DNA of 22,635 nucleotides from Candidatus Neomicrothrix sp. UBA2983 (GCA_002346745.1 DEAL01000027.1:20986-43620), one strand, 5' to 3'. Shown: positions 6,407 through 13,748, counted from the first letter of the stretch. A program made the numbers and translations. The notes: generated by a model not told the origin, from the letters alone.

Positions 6407-7480
6407 GTGGAGCGATTCGGCTTCGTGGGGCTGCCCAACGCGGGCAAGTCCTCCCTCTACAACGCACTGGCGGGCGGCGGCGCCCTCGCGGCCCCGTACG
6501 CCTTCGCGACCACCGACCCCAATGTGGGCGTCGCCCGGGTGCCCGACGAACGGCTCGAGCGCCTCGCCGCCATGAGCCGGTCGGCCAAGGTCGTCCCGGC
6601 CAGCGTGCAGTTCACCGACATCGGAGGCCTGGTCGAGGGGGCCGCCTCCGGTGAGGGCCTCGGCAACCGGTTCCTCGCCGGCATCCGCGAGGTCGATGCC
6701 ATCGTCTTCGTGTTGCGGGCGTTCCGCGACGGCGACGTGCAGGGCCCGACCGACCCGCTCGACCACCTGCGTATCGTCGAGGTCGAGCTGGCCCTGGCCG
6801 ACCTCGAGACGGTCGAGCGGCAGCTGGACCGGCAGCGCCGGGCCGCCAAGGGCGACCGTTCCCTGGTCGGCGGTATCGCCGCCCTCGAGGCCGCCCAGGA
6901 GGCCCTCGCCGAGGGCACCCCGATCTCCCGCAGCGGCATGCGCACCGGTGACCGCGAGCTGCTGGCGCCGTTCTTCCTCCTGACCGACAAGCCGGTGCTG
7001 GCCGTCGTCAACCTGGACGAGGAGCAGGTCGAGGACCCCGAGCCGGTGGTCGCCCCGGTGGCCGCCGAACTGGAGGGCGCCGACGTGGTCGGCATGTGCG
7101 TCCAACTCGAGGCCGAGGCGGTCCTGCTGCCCGCCGACGAGCGGACCGAGATGCTCGAGGGCCTCGGGCTGGGCGAGGGGGCGCTGCCGCGGTTCGTCCA
7201 CGCCGCCTACCACCGGCTGGGACTGCGCACCTTCTTCACGACCGGCGAGAAGGAGAGCAGGGCCTGGACCTTCCGGGCGGGGTCGACGGCGCCGGAGTGC
7301 GCCGGCCGGATCCACACCGACTTCCAGCGGGGCTTCATCCGGGCCGAGACGATCCACTGGGACCTCCTGCTCGAGGCCGGCTCGTACCCGAAGGCGCGCG
7401 AGGCCGGCCTGGTGCGCTCGGAGGGCAAGGACTACCTGCCGGTCGACGGCGACGTGCTGGAGTTCCGCTTCAACGTGTAG
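6407..7480 (+). CDS. ychF: Ribosome-binding ATPase YchF/Obg-like
   Basis: A 357-residue member of the OLA1/YchF branch of Obg-type P-loop NTPases, which associate with ribosomes and prefer ATP. Motifs in order: the P-loop GLPNAGKSS near residue 6-14; the switch/G3 region DIGGLVEGAASGEGLGNRFL; the coiled-coil insertion after LAGIREVDAIVFVLRAF; NLDEEQ in place of the GTPase NKxD; and a C-terminal TGS domain (TFFTTGEKESRAWTF to FRFNV). The altered G4 motif is normal for YchF and explains the loss of GTP specificity. GTG 6407 is preferred because AGGAG (6397-6401) lies five bases upstream and the product begins VERFGFVGLPN as in relatives. GTG 6389 would add six residues and is a live alternative. 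It heads the plus-strand housekeeping block. Confidence 0.94.
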   Translation: MERFGFVGLPNAGKSSLYNALAGGGALAAPYAFATTDPNVGVARVPDERLERLAAMSRSAKVVPASVQFTDIGGLVEGAASGEGLGNRFLAGIREVDAIVFVLRAFRDGDVQGPTDPLDHLRIVEVELALADLETVERQLDRQRRAAKGDRSLVGGIAALEAAQEALAEGTPISRSGMRTGDRELLAPFFLLTDKPVLAVVNLDEEQVEDPEPVVAPVAAELEGADVVGMCVQLEAEAVLLPADERTEMLEGLGLGEGALPRFVHAAYHRLGLRTFFTTGEKESRAWTFRAGSTAPECAGRIHTDFQRGFIRAETIHWDLLLEAGSYPKAREAGLVRSEGKDYLPVDGDVLEFRFNV

Positions 7481-7522
7481 GCGGACATGGCGGGTACGTC
7501 TGCTCCGGACCGGTAGCGCTTC

Positions 7523-7528
7523 TACGAT
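7523..7528 (+). promoter_or_regulatory. -10 box of the leaderless DUF192 gene
   Basis: TACGAT, exactly seven bases before ATG 7536; the mRNA should begin at the start codon. No Shine-Dalgarno is present. Confidence 0.6.
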
Positions 7529-7535
7529 TGCCGGC

Positions 7536-7865
7536 ATGCCGTGGTTGGTGTGGGAGGACCGGGTGCTTGCCAGCCTCGAGGTCGCCGAGACCCCGACGGC
7601 GCGCCGGCGGGGCCTGCTGCGCCGTGACGCGCTGGACGGGGCGCTGCTGCTGCGGCCCGCCAACTCGGTCCACACCCTCGGCATGCGCTTCGCCATCGAC
7701 GTCGCCCACCTGGATGGCGGCCTGTGCGTGCTGCGGACCGTGACGATGCGCCCGTGGCGGGTCGGGCGGCCGGTCGCCGGCGCCAGGGCGGTGGTCGAGG
7801 CCGAGGCCGGTTCGTTCGCGCGGTGGGGGCTCTCCGTGGGTGACCGGCTGGAGGTCCGCGCGTGA
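7536..7865 (+). CDS. DUF192 family protein
   Basis: A 109-residue protein with the DUF192 pattern: ETPTARRRGLLRRD, then a central VHTLGMRFAIDVAHLD, and a C-terminal GDRLEVRA. The function of the family is not established. Unlike many members it has no signal peptide, so it should be cytoplasmic. The ATG is fixed by a TACGAT box seven bases upstream. Its TGA overlaps the rsmI GTG start in a GTGA junction, so the two are translationally coupled; this association with a ribosomal RNA methyltransferase may be only operonic. Confidence 0.82.
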   Translation: MPWLVWEDRVLASLEVAETPTARRRGLLRRDALDGALLLRPANSVHTLGMRFAIDVAHLDGGLCVLRTVTMRPWRVGRPVAGARAVVEAEAGSFARWGLSVGDRLEVRA

Positions 7866-8686
7866 GCGGCCGCCTGGTCCTCGTGGCCACCCCGATCGGC
7901 AACCTGGGCGACCTCCCGCCCCGCGCCGTCGAAGCCCTGGCCGGCGCCGACGCCGTGGCCTGCGAGGACACCCGCCACAGCGGTCGGCTGCTGGCGCATG
8001 CCGGCATCGCCGATGCCCGCCTCCTCCGGCTGGACGCCCACACCGAGGACCGCGCCACCGAGGACGTGCTGCGGCGGCTGGGGGAGGGGCAGGTTGTGGC
8101 GGTCGTGACCGACGCCGGCACGCCGGGCATCTCCGACCCGGGCGAGCGGCTGGTCCGGCGGGTGGTCGAGGCCGGGCACGAGGTGACCGTCGTGCCCGGG
8201 CCGTCGGCGCCGGTGGCGGCGCTGGTGGCCAGCGGCCTGCCCACCGAGCGGTGGTGCATGGAGGGCTTCCTGCCCCGCAAGGGTGCCGCCCGGTCGGCGC
8301 GGCTGGCCGAGCTGGCGGTCGAGGAGCGGACGATGGTGCTGTTCGAGTCGCCCCACCGGCTGGCCGCCACGTTGGCCGAGCTGGGGGCGGCGTTCGGCGC
8401 AGGGCGCCCCGCCTGCGTGGCCCGGGAGATGACGAAGCTCCACGAGGAGTTCGTGCGCGGCACGCTGGAGGAACTCGCCGCCTGGGCGGCGCAGCCGCCG
8501 AAGGGCGAGGTGGTGCTGGTCGTCGGCGGGGCACCGCCGGCCGAGGGACCCGACGACGAACGGGTGCGTGTCGCCCTCCGGGAGGCGCTCGACCGTGGGG
8601 CCTCCACCCGGGACGCCGCCGACGAGGTGGCGCGCCTGCTGGGGGTGGGTCGCCGCCGGGCCTACCGCCTGGCCCTCGAGGACTGA
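7862..8686 (+). CDS. rsmI: 16S rRNA (cytidine1402-2'-O)-methyltransferase
   Basis: A 274-residue SAM-dependent methyltransferase of the tetrapyrrole-methylase (class III) fold that 2'-O-methylates C1402 in the 16S decoding centre. All family blocks are present: ATPIGNLGDL at the N-terminus, ACEDTRHSGRLL, VVTDAGTPGISDPGERL, VVPGPSAPVAALVASGL, GFLPRKG and LFESPHRL. A C-terminal helical region (ALREALDRGASTRDAADEVARLLG) matches the usual extension. GTG 7862 gives the canonical N-terminus and overlaps the DUF192 stop by four bases. In many Actinobacteria rsmI lies close to metG, as here. Confidence 0.95.
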   Translation: MSGRLVLVATPIGNLGDLPPRAVEALAGADAVACEDTRHSGRLLAHAGIADARLLRLDAHTEDRATEDVLRRLGEGQVVAVVTDAGTPGISDPGERLVRRVVEAGHEVTVVPGPSAPVAALVASGLPTERWCMEGFLPRKGAARSARLAELAVEERTMVLFESPHRLAATLAELGAAFGAGRPACVAREMTKLHEEFVRGTLEELAAWAAQPPKGEVVLVVGGAPPAEGPDDERVRVALREALDRGASTRDAADEVARLLGVGRRRAYRLALED

Positions 8687-8734
8687 CCGACCCGCCGGGG
8701 CCGAATCGACCCCGTTCCCCACGCGGCGCGCCGG

Positions 8735-8740
8735 TAGCCT
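8735..8740 (+). promoter_or_regulatory. -10 box of leaderless metG
   Basis: TAGCCT, eight bases before ATG 8749. The 62-bp rsmI–metG gap holds no room for a T-box or other long leader on this transcript. Confidence 0.6.
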
Positions 8741-8748
8741 CGGTGCCC

Positions 8749-10413
8749 ATGGCCGAGCCCGGAACGCCGATCCTCGTCGCGGTCGCCTGGCCGTACGCCT
8801 CCGGCTCTCGCCACCTCGGGCACCTGGCCGGCGCCTACCTTCCGGCCGACGTCTTCGCCCGCTACCAGCGGCTGGCCGGCAACCGGGTCCTGATGGTCAG
8901 CGGCTCCGACGTCCACGGCACGCCCATCACGGTCCGGGCCGACGCCGAGGGCGTCACGCCGGCCGACATCGTCGACCGCTACCACGCCGAGTTCCTCGAC
9001 GCCTGGGAGCGCCTGGCGATCTCGTGGGACTGCTACACGTCGACCGGCACCGACAACCACGCCGCCGTCACCCAAGACATCTTCCTGCGGCTGCTCGAGA
9101 AGGGGCACATCGACAAGCGCACCAGCGAGCAGTTCTACGACGCCGAGGCCGATCGCTTCCTGCCCGACCGCTACATCGGGGGCACCTGTCCGCACTGCGG
9201 CTACCTCGAGGCCCGAGGCGACCAGTGCGAGGACTGCGGCCGCACGCTCGACCCCGGGGAACTGGTCGATCCCCGCTCCAAGATCACCGGCGCCACGCCG
9301 GAATTGCGGGCGACGGAGCACTTCTATCTGCGGCTCTCCGACTTCACCGAGTCGCTGGGTGCGTGGCTGGACGGGCGGGAGGGCTGGCGACGGCACGTCC
9401 TCAACTTCTCGAAGGGCTGGGTCGAGGAGGGCCTCCAGGACCGGGCCATCACCCGTGACCTCGACTGGGGCGTGGCGCTGCCCGTCGACGACCTGGGCGA
9501 GGGCAAGAAGATCTACGTCTGGTTCGAAGCGGTCATCGGCTACCTGTCGGCGGCCAAGGAGTGGGCGCAGCGCAGCGGCGACCCCGAGGCGTGGCGCGAG
9601 TGGTGGGAGGGCGATGACGCCCGGTCGGTGTACTTCATCGGCAAGGACAACATCCCGTTCCACACGATCATCTGGCCGGCGATGCTCACCGGCTACGGGG
9701 GCCTGAACCTGCCGACCGACGTGCCCGCCAACCAGTACCTGACGTTCAAGGGCGGCAAGGCGTCGGCCAGCCGCGGCGTGGGCCTGACCATCGGCGAGGG
9801 GCTGGACCTGTTCGAGCCGGATGCCCTGCGCTACGCCCTGGCTGCCTCGCTGCCCGAGCAGAGCGACACCGACATCTCGGTGGAGGAGATTGCCCGCCGC
9901 GTCAACGAGGAGCTGGTCGCCACCTGGGGCAACCTCGTGAACCGGGTGCTGTCGATGGTGAACGCCCGCTGCGAGGGGGCGGTGCCCGAGCCGGGCGACC
10001 GGACTGCGGACGACGTGGCCCTGCTGGACGGCGTCGACGCCGCCCTGGTGACGGCGGGCGACCAGATCGACCGGGTCGAGCTCCGGGCGGCGCTGCGGAC
10101 CGCCATGGACGCCGCGGCCGCCGTCAACGCCTATCTGAACGCCACCGAGCCGTGGAAGTTGGCCAAGACCGACCTCGACCGCGCCCGGGTGGTGCTGGGC
10201 ACGGCCCTCGACGCCGTCAACGGCGTTCGGGTGGCGTTCGGCCCGTACCTGCCGTACTCGTCGGCGGTGCTCGCCGAGGCGCTCGGTCCGGTGGACGCCT
10301 GGCGCCGGCCCGACCTGGCGGTGGGGCGGCCCGTCGAGAAGCCGACGCCCCTGTTCGCCAAGGTCGACGTCGAGGCACTGCTCGCCGAGGGCGACGGGGA
10401 CGCCGGGGCGTGA
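8749..10413 (+). CDS. metG: Methionyl-tRNA synthetase
   Basis: A 554-residue class I aminoacyl-tRNA synthetase that charges initiator and elongator tRNA-Met. The HIGH-type motif is PYASGSRHLGH (15-25). A zinc knuckle with Cys147, Cys150, Cys160 and Cys163 follows (CX2C–X9–CX2C). The second ATP-binding loop reads KASAS (337-341) where E. coli has KFSKS, so the second lysine is Ala. Actinobacterial MetRSs, as I recall them, often carry variants such as FSTSR, so this is probably still active. The anticodon-binding helical domain follows (ELVATWGNLVNRVLSMVNAR). There is no C-terminal EMAP/Trbp111-like domain. The start is fixed by the TAGCCT box eight bases upstream. Its stop overlaps the tatD GTG (10410-10413). 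Confidence 0.95.
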   Translation: MAEPGTPILVAVAWPYASGSRHLGHLAGAYLPADVFARYQRLAGNRVLMVSGSDVHGTPITVRADAEGVTPADIVDRYHAEFLDAWERLAISWDCYTSTGTDNHAAVTQDIFLRLLEKGHIDKRTSEQFYDAEADRFLPDRYIGGTCPHCGYLEARGDQCEDCGRTLDPGELVDPRSKITGATPELRATEHFYLRLSDFTESLGAWLDGREGWRRHVLNFSKGWVEEGLQDRAITRDLDWGVALPVDDLGEGKKIYVWFEAVIGYLSAAKEWAQRSGDPEAWREWWEGDDARSVYFIGKDNIPFHTIIWPAMLTGYGGLNLPTDVPANQYLTFKGGKASASRGVGLTIGEGLDLFEPDALRYALAASLPEQSDTDISVEEIARRVNEELVATWGNLVNRVLSMVNARCEGAVPEPGDRTADDVALLDGVDAALVTAGDQIDRVELRAALRTAMDAAAAVNAYLNATEPWKLAKTDLDRARVVLGTALDAVNGVRVAFGPYLPYSSAVLAEALGPVDAWRRPDLAVGRPVEKPTPLFAKVDVEALLAEGDGDAGA

Positions 10414-11189
10414 GCGCCGACGCCGCGCCCCGCTGGATCGACAACCACTGCCACCTCGGCGACGACGCCGGGGCCGCGGTCGCCGAGGCCCGGGCCGCCG
10501 GCGTCGTCGGGCTCGTGACGGTCGGGACCGACCTGGCCGAGAGCCGGGCGGCCATCGAGGTGGCCCGCCGGCACGAGGGGGTCTGGGCGACCGCCGGGGT
10601 GCACCCGCACGAGGCCCGTCATGGCCTCGACGGGGTCGCTGACTTGCTCGACGACGAGGTCGTGGTGGCGGTCGGCGAGGCCGGCCTCGACTTCCACTAC
10701 GACCACTCGCCGCGTGCTGTCCAGGTCGACGTGTTCGCCGCCCAGGTGGCGTTGGCCAACGAGCGCGCCATGCCGTTGGTGATCCACACCCGGGAGGCGT
10801 GGGAGGAGACGTTCGCGGTGCTCGACGCCGAGGGGGTCCCGGAGCGGACGGTGTTCCACTGCTTCACGGGAGGGCCCGACGAGGGGGCGGCCTGTCTCGA
10901 GCGGCGCGCCCTGCTGTCATTCTCGGGGATCGTCACGTTCAAGGGCGCCGACGATGTGCGGGCGGCGGCAGCGGCCTGTCCGCTTGATCGGGCGATGGTC
11001 GAGACCGACTCGCCGTACCTGGCGCCGGTCCCGCACCGCGGCCGGCCCAACCGCCCGGCACTCGTGGCCCACGTGGGCGAGGCCCTGGCGGTGGCCATGG
11101 ACCGGCCCGTCGCTGAGGTCGCCGAGGAGACATCAGCAACGGCGTGTGGGTTCTACGGGCTGGCGATTCCCGACTCTTCCGGCAACTGA
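10410..11189 (+). CDS. tatD: TatD-family metal-dependent deoxyribonuclease
   Basis: A 259-residue TIM-barrel amidohydrolase-fold nuclease. Metal ligands are visible in IDNHCHLGD (HxH near the N-terminus), GEAGLDFHYD, LVIHTREA, VFHCFTGG and ETDSPYLAPVPHRGRPN. TatD proteins act as 3'-5' exonucleases or DNases in repair and quality control. The N-terminal motif has Asn where most members have Asp or Thr before HCHL. GTG 10410 overlaps the metG stop by four bases, so the pair is coupled, as in Mycobacterium, where tatD sits between metG and rpfB. Confidence 0.94.
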   Translation: MSADAAPRWIDNHCHLGDDAGAAVAEARAAGVVGLVTVGTDLAESRAAIEVARRHEGVWATAGVHPHEARHGLDGVADLLDDEVVVAVGEAGLDFHYDHSPRAVQVDVFAAQVALANERAMPLVIHTREAWEETFAVLDAEGVPERTVFHCFTGGPDEGAACLERRALLSFSGIVTFKGADDVRAAAAACPLDRAMVETDSPYLAPVPHRGRPNRPALVAHVGEALAVAMDRPVAEVAEETSATACGFYGLAIPDSSGN

Positions 11190-11242
11190 CCTCCGTCCTC
11201 GCGCGGAGCGTGGTCGACCTCGCGCGCTGGCGAAATCTGGTG

Positions 11243-11271
11243 TTGCACCCCCCGGAGGGGCTTTCTAGGTT
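11243..11271 (+). promoter_or_regulatory. Strong promoter of the Rpf-like gene
   Basis: TTGCAC (11243-11248), a 17-bp spacer and TAGGTT (11266-11271) give the best sigma-70-type promoter in the window. Transcription should start near 11278, leaving a leader of about 57 nt, unlike the leaderless neighbours. Confidence 0.7.
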
Positions 11272-11284
11272 GCGTCCCGGCTCA

Positions 11285-11339
11285 GGCGACCGGCCCTCCG
11301 GTCGCCACCAGAGGGGAAAGGGATTGGAGCTCTGGTGGC
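11285..11339 (+). promoter_or_regulatory. Structured leader RNA sequestering the Rpf-like start codon
   Basis: Two perfect stems can form. Hairpin 1 pairs GGCGACCGG (11285-11293) with CCGGTCGCC (11298-11306) around CCCT. Hairpin 2 pairs GCCACCAGAG (11304-11313) with CTCTGGTGGC (11330-11339). Its 3' arm contains the GTG start (11335-11337), and its 16-base loop contains the GGAG Shine-Dalgarno (11326-11329). The stems share 11304-11306, so full pairing of one trims the other. No U-tract follows, so control would be at translation rather than termination. I do not recognise a known riboswitch class. Confidence 0.6.
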
Positions 11340-12135
11340 CGAACCCACCGTCGAACGGTGGCGCGTGCTCGTTGTGGCCCTGGCCACGGTTGCGGCACTG
11401 CTGCTGTTCGTCTTCGAGAATCCGAACTCACCGGGCGCGGCCACCGAGGTGGCCGCCGCTGGCGCGCCCGAGCGCGTCTCGGAGATGGCCGAGGTGGTGC
11501 TGGTCATCGCTGAGCCGGCGCCGGATCCAGCGCCAGCGACACGGGTGGAGCGGCAGGAGTCGGTCACCCTGGTTCCGGCCATGCCACAGGTCGCCGACCT
11601 CGGCTACGACGAGCGCCTCGAGGCCGAGGAGCGGGCGGCCGAGGAGCGCCGCTTCGAGGAGGAGGCGCTGGCCGCCGCCGCCGCGATCGCCGAGGAGGAA
11701 TACCAGACGAGCGAGGCCGTCGAGATGTTCCTGGCCGCCAAGCAGGCCGAGGCCGACCGTCAGGCGCTGCGGGCGCGGCTGCGGGCCGAGGAGGAGGACC
11801 GGCGGGCGGAGGCCATCGCCACCCCGGGCCCGACGACCACCATTCCCTCGGACACCGAGCCCGACGAGACGGGTCCGTCGCCCGAGCAGTGGGAGGCGCT
11901 CCGGTTCTGCGAGTCGAGCGGCAACTACGGCGCCATCAGCCCCACCGGCAACTACCGGGGGGCCTACCAGTTCAGCCTCCAGACGTGGGACTGGATCGCC
12001 GGCATCTACCACGAGCGCCTGGTCGGCGTGGACCCGGCGACGGCGGCTCCGGCCGACCAGGATGCCATGGCGCAATCGCTCTACGACCTGCGCGGCCGCG
12101 GCCAGTGGCCGGTCTGCGGCCGCTACCTGCCGTAG
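11335..12135 (+). CDS. Rpf-like cell-wall transglycosylase, membrane-anchored, coiled-coil type
   Basis: A 266-residue protein with an N-terminal signal anchor (hydrophobic 11-27), a Pro/Ala/Glu-rich stretch, a strongly charged Glu/Ala/Arg helix likely to form a coiled coil (about 90-160), a Thr/Pro linker (161-182) and a C-terminal resuscitation-promoting-factor domain (183-266). That domain has FCESSGNY with the presumed catalytic Glu193, YRGAYQFSLQTWDWIAG and WPVCGRYL; Cys192 and Cys261 should form the conserved disulfide. Rpf enzymes cleave peptidoglycan and promote regrowth from dormancy. DUF348 and G5 domains of RpfB are absent. GTG 11335 has GGAG five bases upstream, inside a leader hairpin. 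The tatD–rpf–rsmA order matches the rpfB locus of Mycobacterium. Confidence 0.88.
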   Translation: MAEPTVERWRVLVVALATVAALLLFVFENPNSPGAATEVAAAGAPERVSEMAEVVLVIAEPAPDPAPATRVERQESVTLVPAMPQVADLGYDERLEAEERAAEERRFEEEALAAAAAIAEEEYQTSEAVEMFLAAKQAEADRQALRARLRAEEEDRRAEAIATPGPTTTIPSDTEPDETGPSPEQWEALRFCESSGNYGAISPTGNYRGAYQFSLQTWDWIAGIYHERLVGVDPATAAPADQDAMAQSLYDLRGRGQWPVCGRYLP

Positions 12136-12181
12136 CCGCCCACAGGCCCCCGCCCGCGCCTCCCGGTCACCTGCCGTAGCC
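12125..12181. repeat. 13-bp direct repeat spanning the rpf stop and rsmA promoter
   Basis: ACCTGCCGTAGCC occurs at 12125-12137, over the TAG stop of the Rpf-like gene, and at 12169-12181, where it supplies most of the rsmA -10 box. The copies are 44 bp apart. Confidence 0.5.
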
Positions 12182-12182
12182 T
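12177..12182 (+). promoter_or_regulatory. -10 box of leaderless rsmA
   Basis: TAGCCT, seven bases before GTG 12190. rsmA can therefore be expressed independently of the regulated rpf-like transcript. Confidence 0.6.
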
Positions 12183-12189
12183 CGGCCGG

Positions 12190-13026
12190 GTGACCCTGAC
12201 GCGCACCGAGGTGCGGGACCTCCTCGACCGCTTCGACCTGCGGCCCAAGCGCTCCTTGGGCCAGAACTTCGTCGTCGAGCCCAACACCGTGCGTCGCATC
12301 GCCGAACTCTCGGGCGTCGGTCCGGGTGACCGGGTCGTCGAGGTGGGACCGGGCATGGGGGCGCTGACGCTGGCGCTGCTCGAGACCGGGGCCGAGGTCA
12401 CGGCGGTCGAGATCGACGACCGGCTTGTCGAGGTGCTCGACGAGGTCGTCGGCGGCCGCTTCGGCCACCTCGGGGCCTTCCGGCTGGTCCACGCCGACGC
12501 CATGGCGGCGGACTGGGGGGAGCTGTTGGGGGAGGGGCCGTGGACCCTGGTCGCCAACCTGCCCTACAACGTGTCGGTGCCCCTGGTGTGCGACCTGCTG
12601 GACGAGGTGCCGGCGATCACCCGGATGGTCGTCATGGTGCAGTTGGAGGTCGCCGACCGCTTCGTGGCCGGTCCGGGCGAGGACGCCTACGGCCTGCCGT
12701 CGGTGAAGGTGGCGTACCACGCCGAGGCTCGCAAGGTGGGCCGGGTGCCGCCGTCGGTGTTCCTGCCAAGACCCCGGGTGGACTCGGCGCTGGTCGAGGT
12801 CGTGCGTCGGCCGGAGCCGGCGGTCGACGCCGATCCGGGGGCGCTGTTCGAGGTGGTCCGTGCCGGGTTCGCCCACCGTCGCAAGATGCTTCGTGGTGCC
12901 CTGCGGGGGCTGGTGGACGAGGAGGGGCTGGCGGCGGCGGGCGTGGATCCCACCGCACGGGCCGAGGAGCTGGGCCTCGACCAGTGGGCGGCGGTCGCCC
13001 GGCAGGCGGGGGGCGTGCGGGGATGA
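12190..13026 (+). CDS. rsmA: 16S rRNA dimethyladenosine transferase (KsgA)
   Basis: A 278-residue SAM-dependent enzyme that dimethylates A1518 and A1519 in 16S rRNA late in 30S assembly. The N-terminal RPKRSLGQNFVV, the SAM motif VVEVGPGMGALT, the acidic VEIDDRLVEVL and the catalytic NLPY (VANLPYNVSVPLV) are all present. A C-terminal helical domain follows (FEVVRAGFAHRRKMLRGALRGL). GTG 12190 gives the canonical N-terminus and sits seven bases after a TAGCCT box. The stop overlaps the ispE ATG in ATGA (13023-13026). Confidence 0.96.
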   Translation: MTLTRTEVRDLLDRFDLRPKRSLGQNFVVEPNTVRRIAELSGVGPGDRVVEVGPGMGALTLALLETGAEVTAVEIDDRLVEVLDEVVGGRFGHLGAFRLVHADAMAADWGELLGEGPWTLVANLPYNVSVPLVCDLLDEVPAITRMVVMVQLEVADRFVAGPGEDAYGLPSVKVAYHAEARKVGRVPPSVFLPRPRVDSALVEVVRRPEPAVDADPGALFEVVRAGFAHRRKMLRGALRGLVDEEGLAAAGVDPTARAEELGLDQWAAVARQAGGVRG

Positions 13027-13742
13027 GCATCGTGCTGTTCGCCCCGGCCAAGCTCACGGTGTCGCTGCGGGTCACCGGCGCCCGTCCCGACGGCTACCAC
13101 GAGGTGGACGCCGAGATGGTGAGCCTGAACCTTGGCGACCGGCTGGTCGTGTCCGAGGGCGACGGGCTGGAGGTGGTGGTGGCGGCATCGGGACTGCCGG
13201 TGGCGGCCGATGACGACAACCTGGTGGCGAGGGCGCTGCGCCTGGCCGGGCGCACGGCGCACGTCCGGATCGAGAAGGCGGTGCCGGCTGGCGCCGGGCT
13301 GGGCGGCGGCTCGTCGGACGCCGCCGCGATCCTGCGCTGGGCGGGGTTCGAGGATGTCGAGGCGGCGGCGTCGATCGGCGCCGATGTGGCCTACTGCCTC
13401 GTGGGCGGCCGTGCGCGGGTGACGGGCATCGGCGAGGTGGTGGAGGCGCTGCCGCACCTGGAACGGACGTTCACCTTGCTGACGCCGCCGGTGGCCTGTC
13501 CGACGCCGGCGGTGTATCGGCGCTGGGACGACCTGGGCGGCCCGGTCGGCGAGCACGGCAACGACCTGGAGTCGGCGGCGGTGGACCTGGTCCCCGAACT
13601 GGAGCGCTGGCGCGACGAGTTGGCGGACGCCAGCGGACAGCGGCCGCGGCTGGCGGGGAGTGGTGGTACGTGGTTCGTGGAGGGGGAGTACCCGGGAGGG
13701 GGGCGGCGGGTGGTGCGGACGCTTCCACCGCCGTCGGCCTGA
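13023..13742 (+). CDS. ispE: 4-diphosphocytidyl-2-C-methyl-D-erythritol kinase, short form
   Basis: A 239-residue GHMP kinase of the non-mevalonate isoprenoid pathway that phosphorylates CDP-methylerythritol. Visible motifs are FAPAKLTVSLRVTGARPDGYHEV at the N-terminus (here split by my reading into the lysine motif APAKL and RPDGYHE), the ATP loop PAGAGLGGGSSDAA, GADVAYCLVGG with the presumed catalytic Asp, and a C-terminal LAGSGGTWFV. Relatives are commonly 280-320 residues, so this copy is about 40-60 shorter, mostly in the C-terminal half. The usual Asn after AK[IL] is Thr. It is translationally coupled to rsmA by ATGA and converges on the bS22-like gene with only six bases between stops. 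Position next to rsmA strengthens the assignment. Confidence 0.9.
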   Translation: MSIVLFAPAKLTVSLRVTGARPDGYHEVDAEMVSLNLGDRLVVSEGDGLEVVVAASGLPVAADDDNLVARALRLAGRTAHVRIEKAVPAGAGLGGGSSDAAAILRWAGFEDVEAAASIGADVAYCLVGGRARVTGIGEVVEALPHLERTFTLLTPPVACPTPAVYRRWDDLGGPVGEHGNDLESAAVDLVPELERWRDELADASGQRPRLAGSGGTWFVEGEYPGGGRRVVRTLPPPSA

Positions 13743-13748
13743 GACCGG

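Noticed and set aside
6323..8722. Long minus-strand open frame of 799 codons
   Set aside because: It is antisense to ychF, the DUF192 gene and rsmI, all with strong motifs. The translation is His/Gln/Gly-rich without family features.
8687..8748. T-box or SAM-type leader ahead of metG
   Set aside because: The gap is 62 bp, and the -10 box sits eight bases before the ATG, so this transcript has no leader to hold such an element.
11190..11334. ydaO-type c-di-AMP riboswitch upstream of the Rpf-like gene
   Set aside because: I looked for it because such leaders precede rpf genes in other Actinobacteria. The transcribed leader after the promoter is only about 57 bases, and I could not find the conserved ydaO core.
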